Shown in pieces: positions 12,098-22,222 of a stretch of DNA of 64,000 nt. Location: the NCBI RefSeq assembly GCF_026151205.1, contig NC_087072.1, forward strand, positions 17,003,669 to 17,067,668, given 5' to 3'. The notes under the pieces were generated by a model. It ran no database searches. It had not been told where the DNA came from and saw only the letters and a program-made list of their open reading frames with translations. Numbering within the stretch: position 1 is the first letter of the stretch; every line of letters begins with the position of its first letter. A program made the translations under genes and the position numbers. The stretch comes from Bolinopsis microptera. Taxonomy: Eukaryota; Ctenophora; Tentaculata; Lobata; Bolinopsidae.

Positions 12098-13868
12098 TCA
12101 CGTGATGTGTACATGTTAACACGTGGTTAATTCTCTTCATTGATACAACTTCAGACAAAACCCGGCCTTCAGCGCCAGTCCCGCGCAACGCGGTAAAATA
12201 AATCTGCTCAGGGACGATTCAGAAATTTGATAATAGTAGAAATTAGGAAAATTTGTTACGTTCAGCAAATGTCTGTGTACGTGAAATTGCGGCCCAAGCC
12301 GGATTATTTGAACTCCGATCACCGTCTGGATAATTTAGGCTTAATTCACACTTCACAAGAATGACGAACAGTGATTTGAGGTTTAATTGGGTTACAATCT
12401 TTATACCGTGTTCTGAAGCATCAATCTATCTGTTTTTTGTTGATATTTGTTGTTTGATATTGTTTTTAAAGGATCCATCCTACAATTATAATGCAGTTGG
12501 TCCGGATAAATTCATGTTATTGACTTCTTGATCTTTGATTCAAGATTACGAATTGTAAATGTTACGGGCACTTTGAGATCAATGAAGTTGCTAAGAGTAA
12601 CATGGATATACACTTCCTTTAATAGGTTTTGGGTATGTTGATTTTAAGTGATGCTCTATCGACAATCGAAGTATATTAGTATTACAGTACTATTTGTATT
12701 TGTACAGTTATTGTACCCAATAATATTGATATTAAATAAATTTCTTTTTAAATTTCAATGAGTTTTTTATTTCACAATTTATGACTCTTAAAAAGGTTCT
12801 GGAACGTCACATTCATATTGGAACACTAAACAATTCACCAAATACCTTGTACTTTTCTAACAATTCCTAGTTATGAGAACATCTTGCTTCTTCCCTCTTT
12901 GTTTGGTTTGATGAGCGAGTGAAATTAATAAAAATGAGCATACTGTATCAGTATGCAAATAACAATTTGAATTACACTATAAGATGCTGGTAATTAAGAG
13001 CAATCTCAACTTTCGATGTATATATTTACAATAACATTTCGGTGAATGTATTCGTGTGAAGTAGTCGAACATGTAGATTGATACTCTGCTGTGTAGTGTA
13101 GTGGGGCGATATAATTATATGCAGCTGTTCATGAGTAAGGGTGGTGTCTGAGGTTGAAAACTCGTGTAATAAGAACATGACTAAAACTAATTTAATTAAA
13201 GACTAAGAGTAAAGAGTAATAATATTGTGGTATATTACTATAGTATACAGAATAGCAGTATTATATATAGAGTGTACATGTATATTGTATATAAGATTTA
13301 TTCACAGTTTGCCTAGCAGTAGCTGGCTAGTCTATTAGTATTGCTCGCTCCTTACACGTATCATATATGCGAAAAGAGCGCCGCGCATTGTATTGGGACT
13401 GGACGACTGGTGTGCCAGGTAAATTCACGTTTTTCATAACATATCAATATCATCAAAAAGTCTTTGCTGCTAGTACTATGCGTACGTGTAGCTTAGTAGG
13501 CAATATACCTGTTGAATAATACTAATAGGAAAAGGACTATAGAACAGCTGTAATTATATAATTTATTAAATACTTTTCAAATTTTACAGAGTACAGCAAT
13601 AAATGAATATAAAATAGAATCGTTCAAAATATCGCCCCCATCTGTAAAATATGATGGGCAACCAAACACGGTAAACATTGATACATGTTTCGTATCCATC
13701 GGCGCTTTGCGCGCGAAAAGTGGCATGCAACGTATAGTATGTCAAGGTAAACACATAAGTGAACTATGTCCGCTATTACTTGGACCCAATACATCGAATT
13801 AATCTAAATCCAAAAATTTATGAAAAACTATTTAATATTAATAACAAACAAATCCATTGTTGACGCAT
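12098..13868. other. 3' flank of TACC gene, no gene recognised
   Basis: AT-rich DNA containing the probable 3' UTR up to ~12760. The remainder shows only short random frames; no RNA gene or domain is recognised. Confidence 0.5.
12735..12740 (+). terminator. Candidate polyadenylation signal of the TACC gene
   Basis: AATAAA occurs 638 bases after the stop codon at 12097, in AT-rich DNA. It is the first canonical hexamer I would assign to this transcript. Confidence 0.4.
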
Positions 13869-13876
13869 GTTACTCG

Positions 13877-13954
13877 TTACTGGGCCGCGCTCAGCCGGTC
13901 ATTCCGCCTAATCTCTATTCGTTAACAACATTAAAGCCTGGGGTCCTCAGGTAA
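13877..13954 (+). mobile_element. Family A miniature hAT-like element, copy 1
   Basis: A 78-bp element starts TTACTGGGCC and ends CCTCAGGTAA. It is flanked by perfect 8-bp direct repeats GTTACTCG (13869-13876 and 13955-13962). Five more copies in the window share the same ends and body. The 8-bp duplication is typical of hAT transposition; the element has no coding capacity. Confidence 0.85.
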
Positions 13955-14397
13955 GTTACTCGTCTCAATTTCTTCGAAGTACTAGCGCGCGCCGCTTTCT
14001 TCTCGAAATGGCCCGATGGAACGTGCTACGAAGTAGCGCGCGCCGGGCCAAATCATTAACAATTAACAATGGTCAAATCCATTGTGAATAATTGTGGATA
14101 TAGAGTCAAAATTGGTATTTCAATACGTCAAATTCCAAATACATTAGATACAAGTCTGATATGGTCATTATAATGTGAGAAGGTGTGTTGAAAGTATAGG
14201 AAGGTAGATAGAAAAAATAAATAAACAAATAATAATAATAATATGGGAAGCAACGAGATTAGGCTAGACTGTTGTTTCACTATCCAATATACATTTCCAT
14301 AGATGCTTAGTGACCTCAGATTCGAAAAGACTAGTAGACACAATCTGTCTTACCTGTAAAGGGAGTCCATTCCACAGTATATCAATATGGGTTTTAC

Positions 14398-14500
14398 TTG
14401 TATCACGTGGTGACCCCCACGGTCGCTTCACTATAGCGTCTTCGACGCTACAGGGGGAGCCGCGCACTTCGTGCGCGGCGGGTCATACAACGTATGACAA
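14398..14500 (+). mobile_element. Family B hairpin-rich miniature element, copy 1
   Basis: A 103-bp element begins TTGTATCACG and ends CGTATGACAA, with flanking 8-bp direct repeats GGTTTTAC (14390-14397, 14501-14508). The body is a chain of short hairpins, among them GCGTCTTCGACGC, CCGCGCACTTCGTGCGCGG and CATACAACGTATG. It is non-coding and hAT-like by its target duplication. Confidence 0.85.
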
Positions 14501-14508
14501 GGTTTTAC

Positions 14509-14616
14509 TTGTCATACGTTGTATGACCCGCCGCGCACGAAGTGCGCGGCTCCCCCTGTAGCGTCGAAGACGCTACACTATAGTGAAGCGACCGTGGGGG
14601 TCACCGCGTGATACAA
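14509..14616 (-). mobile_element. Family B element, copy 2, inverted neighbour
   Basis: This is a nearly identical reverse copy of the preceding element. It uses the same 8-bp target GGTTTTAC, which is present a third time at 14617-14624. The two copies therefore sit head to head with one shared target word between them. Confidence 0.85.
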
Positions 14617-14620
14617 GGTT

Positions 14621-14695
14621 TTACTGGGCGGCGCTCAGCCTGTCATTCCGCCGAATCTTTAATTATGAACATAATAGCTTGGGGTCCCCAGGTAA
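14621..14695 (+). mobile_element. Family A element, copy 2, itself a target for other insertions
   Basis: A 75-bp copy with ends TTACTGGGCG and CCAGGTAA. Its 8-bp target duplication TATGGGTT is split by later insertions: the left word lies at 14386-14393, before the two family B copies, and the right word at 15561-15568, after the 862-bp element. Removing the later insertions restores a clean family A insertion. Confidence 0.85.
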
Positions 14696-15557
14696 TAGTA
14701 GAGGCTCTTACGGGCATTGTCTGCTCGATACGTTAGGGACCCCAGATACACCTTACTAGACGTATTTTTGACCGTAGAATCGATTGAAAGTGGTTTCAAG
14801 ATGATTGGACTGATTGTTCTGGGGTAAAATCGCAAAAAACCGATTTTTGGGCCAAAAATAGGCCAAAAAAACCATGTTTTTTGATATTTTGAGCAAGTTA
14901 ATTTTGTTGGCATGTCGGCAAAACTTGCATAAAGATAGCTAAAAGACAGCCGCACAAGATTGTATAAAAATAAAACAAATCCCTCTATTTGTTCTGAGGT
15001 AAAAATCCAAAAAAGTGGTAAAAATTTTGACTTTTTTGCTTGAAGTTTGAATAATTTTTTGCAGTTGTATTAAATCAACCCAAAAATAGTCACATCGTGT
15101 TTGCCTAAATTTTTCCTTTCCGAGAAGTACCCACTTCATATACTTTATCGAAGTTTGAATATTTTCACTCCGCAAGCGTTTTTGCCAAATTTTCGACGCG
15201 CACTACGCGCAAAAGCATTTAGTTGTTATCAATTGGCACCCGCGCGTTCATCATAAATTTCAAACAGCTATAACTCAGCGAGATTATGTCCGTTCTAGCT
15301 CATATTTTCACACTAAATAGAAAATAATGTGATCTTATTGCTGACAAAATATGAATATAATTACTCTATTTGCCTTAGAGTAATAGACTGTCAAAGTTTA
15401 AAACGCGCATTGGTATAGCACGTGACTAATAAGGCCAAATTTATACTTCTTAACATATTATCGATCCTTAGACATCATACTATTGTGTCCAATTAGCGGT
15501 TAGGTCTCTAAACTCGTAGCAGAAAACACGTCTTTTTGCCCGTAAGAGCCTCTACTA
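14696..15557 (+). mobile_element. Family D 862-bp terminal-inverted-repeat element, copy 1
   Basis: Ends are TAGTAGAGGCTCTTACGG and its reverse complement, and it is flanked by a 3-bp duplication TAA (14693-14695, 15558-15560). It is nearly identical to the inverted copy at 16405-17265, including open frames of 78 codons that read the same in both. Those frames carry no domain I know and are probably incidental. The superfamily is unresolved; 3-bp duplications occur in CACTA and Harbinger-type elements. Confidence 0.85.
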
Positions 15558-15862
15558 TAATATGGGTTCTGCAGAAAAATGATTTTGCCAGTGGACTATT
15601 TGAGGTACGTACAGATGGTGTATGAATTCTGACTTAACTTAGGTAAAATTGATGACACAATAGACAGACTGTCGAGGTGGTAACAGCCGTATAATTATAG
15701 CAGTATAAGGGTCTGCCCACACTACGCCATGTGGCGACGGGCCACATGGCCCGATTAACCTAAACACACTGTGCCACTTGGCGTGGATTTAGCAAATCCG
15801 CGCCTCTATTCAGAGGCACGGATTTCCTGCCCACACTACGCCATGTTGCGACGGGCCACATG

Positions 15863-15939
15863 TTACCTGGGGACCCCAGGCTATTATGTTCATTAACATA
15901 GAGATTAGGCGGAATGACAGGCTGAGCGCGGCCCAGTAA
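15863..15939 (-). mobile_element. Family A element, copy 3
   Basis: A 77-bp reverse copy with perfect 8-bp target duplications GCCACATG (15855-15862, 15940-15947), inserted into the palindromic Harbinger-like element. Confidence 0.9.
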
Positions 15940-16031
15940 GCCACATGGCGTGGGTCAAAAGGCACAGTGTGTTTAGAGCTCCCGCCACTAGTCACCGGAT
16001 TCACACAACGAGGCGCGTAGTGTGTTTAGAG

Positions 16032-17269
16032 CGGATGATAATTAATCACTCTACACTCGACTGTCACGTGACTTTTTCAACCCGTTCTCTAGCTGGTCCT
16101 GAACGACTATTCGAAATCTTAACCCTCTTATCTGATCCCAACCCTAACCCTAACCCAATCCTTAACAAAAGCATATGCTGAAACCCTAACCCTAACGAGA
16201 AATTAGACTAACTTCCTTATACGGTCATATCACGTGATCGAGACAGTTTTTCGCCTATATCTCGTCAGGGGAGCATTTTAACCCTGTCATGGGGGGTGAT
16301 TCGTAATCAGCGTCTGAAAATACATCGATTGAAGTTGGTTTCAACTGTCGGGGGCCCTTTTAGAACAATCTCGAAGATCGACTGTAGAGTGATTTAGTAC
16401 GCTCTAGTAGAGGCTCTTACGGGCAAAAAGACGTGTTTTCTGCTACGAGTTTAGAGACCTAACCGCTAATTGGACACAATAGTATGATGTCTAAGGATCG
16501 ATAATATGTTAAGAAGTATAAATTTGGCCTTATTAGTCACGTGCTATACCAATGCGCGTTTTAAACTTTGACAGTCTATTACTCTAAGGCAAATAGAGTA
16601 ATTATATTCATATTTTGTCAGCAATAAGATCACATTATTTTCTATTTAGTGTGAAAATATGAGCTAGAACGGACATAATCTCGCTGAGTTATAGCTGTTT
16701 GAAATTTATGATGAACGCGCGGGTGCCAATTGATAACAACTAAATGCTTTTGCGCGTAGTGCGCGTCGAAAATTTGGCAAAAACGCTTGCGGAGTGAAAA
16801 TATTCAAACTTCGATAAAGTATATGAAGTGGGTACTTCTCGGAAAGGAAAAATTTAGGCAAACACGATGTGACTATTTTTGGGTTGATTTAATACAACTG
16901 CAAAAAATTATTCAAACTTCAAGCAAAAAAGTCAAAATTTTTACCACTTTTTTGGATTTTTACCTCAGAACAAATAGAGGGATTTGTTTTATTTTTATAC
17001 AATCTTGTGCGGCTGTCTTTTAGCTATCTTTATGCAAGTTTTGCCGACATGCCAACAAAATTAACTTGCTCAAAATATCAAAAAACATGGTTTTTTGGCC
17101 TATTTTTGGCCCAAAAATCGGTTTTTTGCGATTTTACCCCAGAACAATCAGTCCAATCATCTTGAAACCACTTTCAATCGATTCTACGGTCAAAAATACG
17201 TCTAGTAAGGTGTATCTGGGGTCCCTAACGTATCGAGCAGACAATGCCCGTAAGAGCCTCTACTACTCG
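16032..17269 (+). mobile_element. Family C element with telomere-like repeats, copy 1, split by family D
   Basis: The element runs 16032-16404 and resumes at 17269 after the family D insertion. Inverted ends share TCACTCTACA plus flanking bases. The 8-bp duplication GTTTAGAG lies at 16024-16031 and 17270-17277. Its interior contains blocks of CCCTAA (16133-16198), the vertebrate-type telomere repeat in reverse. Related copies lie near 47807-48180 and 53090-53320. Confidence 0.7.
16405..17265 (-). mobile_element. Family D element, copy 2
   Basis: An 861-bp inverted copy of 14696-15557 with almost identical sequence. The 3-bp duplication CTC lies at 16402-16404 and 17266-17268. It is inserted into the family C element. 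Confidence 0.85.
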
Positions 17270-17502
17270 GTTTAGAGCTCCCGCCAGTTGGCGTGGAAAC
17301 TCTCGGTGCTCGGGGAATAAAGGCACGGATTTTAAAAATCCGTGCCTCTATTCCCCTTGTATTGCTAAATCCACGCCAAGTGGCATAGTGTGTTTAGATA
17401 GACGGGCCACATGGCGGGAGCTCTAAACGTACACTGTGCCTTTGGCTTTTGACCCACGCCATGTGGCCTGTCGCCACATGGCGTAGTGTGGGCAGACCCT
17501 AA

Positions 17503-18417
17503 AGTAAAATATGGATCTTATTAATAATTACATTTTTATATTTTATAATAATATATGTAGTAAAATAAATACTAAATTTTCAATGATAAGAATTATTTTA
17601 TCGCAGATGGTGAATTTCAGAGATGTTAACTCATTTGTGCTTTGCAGAGCTAATCCAAAAGCCAGCAGAATTGGAAAAATAGCGCAAGTTTAACACATTA
17701 TGTATTTGATTATACATCAACAAAAGATCATTTACCTACTGCACATGACCGTTGCAAAGAAAAGAAGTAATTACGTGTTAAAATCCAAACTGCTCATAAT
17801 TCAATATTCTAGAGAACAAAAGATCAGTGGTTGGTGGTTGTGAGTATTTTGTTGATCGCTGGCGAGGTCTGGACTTTAGGGGGTGAGACTCTAAGGTCAC
17901 AAAAAATAAGGATTTAGGACTCTAACCATAAACTTTACCGTTACCAAACCCGTAACGGTAATTCATGTAATTGTATAAAAACAAAAGGACAATAAAAGTA
18001 AAACCAATAAAAAATATGATAATCTTTTGCGGCTGCCCGCGAGTCTTTTTTTTTCATGTCTCCGCCGGCCACGCCGATGAGTCCTGTTTTTCAGGACGCC
18101 GCCCAAGAGTCTCACACCCTAGAGTTCCGGACCCAGCGCTAGTATCTAACGATTTAATTTAACGTTTATGTTTGATATTCAATGCTATCAAGTTGCAGCT
18201 AGGTAACCGTAAACTAATTCGTAGTATAAGGGGCAGCTTTGCTGTAATAGCGTCGACGAATCAAAATTACAGAGCCAAAAGCTGGTCCCCAAACAGCTTT
18301 GTCATGACAAACTATTGCTCAATTTATCAATATTGCTACGGTAGCTTTATAATTATATCAACCCAACCCTGAAATTAACTCTACTACTTACTAACTCACC
18401 TTACCCTATTTAGCAGA
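17503..18417. other. Upstream flank of the GPCR gene
   Basis: AT-rich sequence with no recognised gene or repeat. Part is presumably promoter and 5' leader of the GPCR. Confidence 0.5.
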
Positions 18418-19503
18418 ATGGTGAATACAACAGTGACCGAGCAAGCCTTCAATAAGGCAGCAGATATGACCTACGGATCTATCTGTTGTCTTTTCTTCCT
18501 CATCGGAACAATTGGAAACCTAATCAGTTTCATATACTTCAAATCAAATAGAAGGGATATCTCTAATGTCATTTACATGATTATAACTGGAAATGACATC
18601 TTGATTAGCATAATAATCATTCCAGTTGGAATTTCATTCCTATCAAACAGACAACCAGGTCTTTGGTTTGCGAGTGAATACGGTTGCGTGGTTTGGGTGT
18701 ACTTATGGTATATATCAGTGCCATTGAGCATCTTTCTTGTAATATGTCTAAGTATAAGCAGGACAATTGCACTGCTCAGACCCTTTAAACAACAAAATAT
18801 TAAATATCTCATTATATCGGTGATAACGTATTCAGTGCTGGTATTAGCCCTGGATATAAGATTCCATATGTATGACTTTACAGGCATATCTTATGACTCC
18901 GACTACTTACGCTGTAACATATTTGTAACTAGTAATTTAATTACAGGAACTGAGTTCTTTAACTTGCTAGTTATTAGAAACTTAACCTTCATTGCCCCGA
19001 CTTTTGTTGTTGCTACGAGCTGCATCATATCAGCAGTGTTGCTCAGAAGAAGTGCCGTTCAAGTGCAACAACAAGAAGAGCTTCAACGTTCCAGGAATAG
19101 AGCGACGGTAACAATTCTGATGTTCGCTCTGCTCTATGGAGTCTGCAACATACCCATAGCTATTACAAATATCCTCAGAACATACATGTGGTTTACTAAT
19201 GACTATGAATGGTTCTACAGTTTGCATCAGTTTGATACACAGTACTATTACGATAACGCCGTGAAAACTCTACTCTTAGCTGCTAACTCTGCAGCTAATC
19301 CGGTTCTCTACTTTTGGAGAATGCCTGCTCTGAAAGAATGTACTTTGTCAAGTATCAGGAGGATATCAAGACTAATTAGAGAAGTCACAAGAGCAGCAAA
19401 CAATGTCCGCCAAGTAGGAGAAGAATGTGAAAACAGTGTCGATCAGAACATCAACGTAACTCCAAATCCACTAGCAGCTGCTACCAAGGAGACCAGATTA
19501 TAA
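18418..19503 (+). CDS. Intronless class A (rhodopsin-like) GPCR
   Basis: A 361-residue seven-helix receptor in one exon. TM1 (about 20-45) carries the GN of GTIGNLIS; TM2 has GND in place of the usual LAxxD; TM3 ends in SISRTIALLRP, so the E/DRY motif is changed to S-R-T; TM5 is near 187-210; TM6 (about 228-252) reads LMFALLYGVCNIPIAI without the usual CWxP; TM7 ends NPVLY, a good NPxxY. Asn at residue 3 lies in an N-glycosylation motif. The ~60-residue tail is Ser/Asn-rich. It would act at the plasma membrane through G proteins. The ligand cannot be told; an SRT variant occurs in expanded receptor sets of early animals (from memory). No intron or pseudogene sign is seen. Confidence 0.92.
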   Translation: MVNTTVTEQAFNKAADMTYGSICCLFFLIGTIGNLISFIYFKSNRRDISNVIYMIITGNDILISIIIIPVGISFLSNRQPGLWFASEYGCVVWVYLWYISVPLSIFLVICLSISRTIALLRPFKQQNIKYLIISVITYSVLVLALDIRFHMYDFTGISYDSDYLRCNIFVTSNLITGTEFFNLLVIRNLTFIAPTFVVATSCIISAVLLRRSAVQVQQQEELQRSRNRATVTILMFALLYGVCNIPIAITNILRTYMWFTNDYEWFYSLHQFDTQYYYDNAVKTLLLAANSAANPVLYFWRMPALKECTLSSIRRISRLIREVTRAANNVRQVGEECENSVDQNINVTPNPLAAATKETRL

Positions 19504-21303
19504 GGACTGGAGAAATAGACTTTACTCAAACGAATTGAGCGGTTTTCCTATTGGTATTTTTTCAACTCAAACTGTGGTACCAGTGAGTCATATTGTTATA
19601 AGACACCTAATATCTTATCTTAATGAAATTTGTAATAAGTAGAAGCTACTACGAATTTTCAGTAGTTATAGACATTTTTGTTATTTTTAGTTGCTATATA
19701 ATACCTATTATCATACTTCTGTTGTATTCAAGTTATTTAGTTACCTTTTTGTTGCTACATTTATTGATTGGGAATTATAACACAGTAACTGTAACATTAC
19801 CGATGAAAATTGATCCTTGAACATTTTGGTGATACAGTACAACCCCGATTTACCGCGGGTTTTGGGGAAGGCTAAAACCCGCAGTAAATCAGGGTTTGCG
19901 GTAAATCGGGGTTTTGGTTTTTGGGGTCCAAAATTGGCCAAAAAAGGGTGGGAAAGGCCAGGGAATATATTTCAATTTCCACTCTAAATTTTGAGTATCT
20001 AAAAAGTATCTTAAAAGGGTTTTAGTTGATTATTAATGAGTGAACATCTACACTTCTAAACAGTAAGAATACTGCACAGTGAGAGTAGGTATTTTGCAGT
20101 CATATGAAAGTGCAAGAATTAAGATTGACATTCTTGGTAAGTTGTAAGAAGTATTTAAGTTTCAGGAAGGGATTCAGGTATTGATTAGATTTTCGTATCA
20201 TTTTTTGTGACAATGTAAACATAAACTGATCTTAAACTTGCATCAAAATGCATTGTCATCATAGATAGGTTTTCTCGCCTTTCAAATCAAAATCAGATTT
20301 ATTTAATTCGCCAAACATTTAAAAATTCCTTTTTATTGTGATAGAATTACACCTCATCTTCCTATAACCAAGTGCCTGTATTAGCTAACTTATTCAAAAC
20401 TTCATATTTTAGGGCTTTGATGGGTACCATCATCCATCAAATAATGAGTTAAAAGGGTTTGAGGACACCTACAGTAGAGTAGATGGTAATGGTATTCTGA
20501 CTGTGACAAAGTTACCCAAATATTGCCTTGTAACCGTTCGATCCGTGCCCTATAACAACGTTGTATCTTTAAATTGGTAGATGGACCTAATCTACCTATT
20601 TTTAAGACCAAGGGATGAGAAGTAGCAACTCAGTTAACTAGTCCACAAAATGTGAATTTTGAAACATTATAGTGCTTAACAACAATAGATTTTCTTTCGG
20701 TGCGTGTATGGGAGTATGTGTTACGTGGTTTTGGTTCAGAACTAACTGAACGTGCTAGGTTAATAGATGTCAAAATTAAGACACTTACGTCGATATAAAC
20801 GCGTTATTTTTTGTTTACACAATATCCTCAACTCAAAATGATCGTGTCCGTATACACACAAACCTTTTTTCGGACATGGTTGCCTGTACTTTGCAAAAGG
20901 GAATTATTCATAATTTTTGGATACTACGTTAAAGGGTTGCCAGCTGGCTGTTTTTCAACTTGTGGGTTGTTCAGAGAATGTCACTTTAAAATAGCCATTT
21001 CTCAAGTTCTAACACACTATGTTGAATGGCTTCTAGATAAATTGTTATTGTAAGATTTAATGGTGGCCAAGCAATAACGCACAAATGTTTTCCGTGGCCA
21101 GCCTACAAACCACAAGATACTGGCTATGGGGCTTGATCACACACACGTGCTAGCGCTTGGGAAGCCACCGTAATAATAGAAAACTTTGTATTGGGAGGAA
21201 ATTTTAAACTTTATGGTTCTGGGCATTTTGTAGATTTATACGTCATATAAATATAATTTAAAGTAGTCAATCCCCATATTTACAATGCTCTTATAACTTT
21301 TAG
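19504..21303. other. Intergenic, no gene recognised
   Basis: Includes the GPCR 3' flank and a small pogo-like repeat at 19833-19915. The remaining frames are short and random-looking. Confidence 0.4.
19833..19915 (+). mobile_element. pogo/Tigger-like terminal repeat fragment
   Basis: The start CAGTACAACCCCGATTTACC follows a TA dinucleotide and resembles pogo/Tigger ends, with nearby inverted versions of GATTTACCGCGG. The matching outer end is not clear, so this is a fragment or a rearranged miniature element. Confidence 0.4.
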
Positions 21304-22093
21304 GCGGACGACTGCGCAGGAAAAAACATGCCGGAACATCTAGAGTGTGCGCAAGACTTTGAAGTACCAGAGGAGGTAATGCTGAGGATCAGTGAGAGAC
21401 CTGAGAATGGGACAAGGTAGCTAAATTGAGTACTAAAGTACTCGAGTTCATGAAGAAGTTTAAAGATTTTAGGGTAGGAAAGAAGTTTCTTGTCCTTGCA
21501 TATTGTTTACACTCTATTTGGGAAGCCAATCGTTATTTGCGCGTTGTTTACAGCGTTGTTACCTTTAATTTTTGTACTGATTCACGCAATTTGACTTTCC
21601 CAGTAGTGTTTCAAAAACTCATTGCGTATCTAAAACTGTCACCCTTTGAAAAAATAGGGTGGTTTGTATTTCGGTTATGTTGGTACTTATTGTTTATATC
21701 TTGATGAAATTATGGATAAACATGTTCCTATGATCAGATACTTCTCAAATCCTGTGCTGAGCGGGGTGAGGTGTTGATGAGACCTGGTCTACATTGAGTT
21801 CCTTCCGGTAGTTACTCGAAGTACGGGGGTACATCGTCATCTGGTGTGATGTGAGTATTCTCTTCAGTGATCCAATGCTACAAGTGATTTCAACGATTTT
21901 ACGTTTTTTAAAAGTGACGGCAATTCCTTCCATGTATTTTACTAATTAAAATGGAAAACTTATGATCAGTTTTCGTATTTGGCTGATTTCCAGATATTGA
22001 ATTCCCTCTCCCCTCAGCCGCCTACAGGTATGGAAGGTGGGGATAGAAGCTAAGATGCAGAGTTGGGGGTCTGGAAGAAACCCCAGCTACAAG
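21304..22093 (+). CDS. Candidate two-exon gene piece, unknown product
   Basis: Two open blocks join in frame: exon 21304-21416 (after TTTTTAG, donor AAG/GTAGCT) and exon 22018-22093 (after a strong CCCTCTCCCCTCAG acceptor, donor AAG/GTTTGC). Phase 2 of the first matches phase 1-base start of the second. The product includes PEHLECAQDFEVPEEV and QVWKVGIEAKMQ, which look coding, but I recognise no family. Flanking exons were not found. An accidental match is possible. Confidence 0.3.
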
Positions 22094-22159
22094 GTTTGCC
22101 ATGGTTGGTGAGGATGGAGCATGATAAATCGGTTCAGGATGAGGAGGGTCATGTCGTCA

Positions 22160-22222
22160 GGTAACTTAGTAAACCTAGTAACCTAGTAAAACCTAGTAAC
22201 TAAGTAACAAAGTAACCTAGTA
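22160..22222. repeat. Degenerate AGTAACCT microsatellite
   Basis: About seven imperfect copies of an 8-9-base unit (AGTAACCT, AGTAAACCT) in tandem. Confidence 0.6.

Larger units (their letters stand above)
15709..17499. mobile_element. PIF/Harbinger-like non-autonomous element with nested insertions
   Basis: Terminal inverted repeats start GGGTCTGCCCACACTACG, and the element is flanked by TAA on both sides (15706-15708, 17500-17502). This fits PIF/Harbinger 3-bp TWA duplications and GG(G/C)-start ends. The body is full of palindromes built on GCCACATGGC and GGCACGGATTT. It holds a family A copy and a family C copy, and the latter holds a family D copy. No transposase is present. Confidence 0.75.

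Noticed and set aside
14659-15175. Minus-strand frames of 78 and 98 codons repeated at 16787-17275
   Set aside because: Both lie in family D copies; identity reflects recent transposition and they show no known domain.
16133-16198. CCCTAA blocks as a chromosome end or fusion scar
   Set aside because: The same blocks recur inside family C elements at 47807 and 53090, so they travelled with the element.
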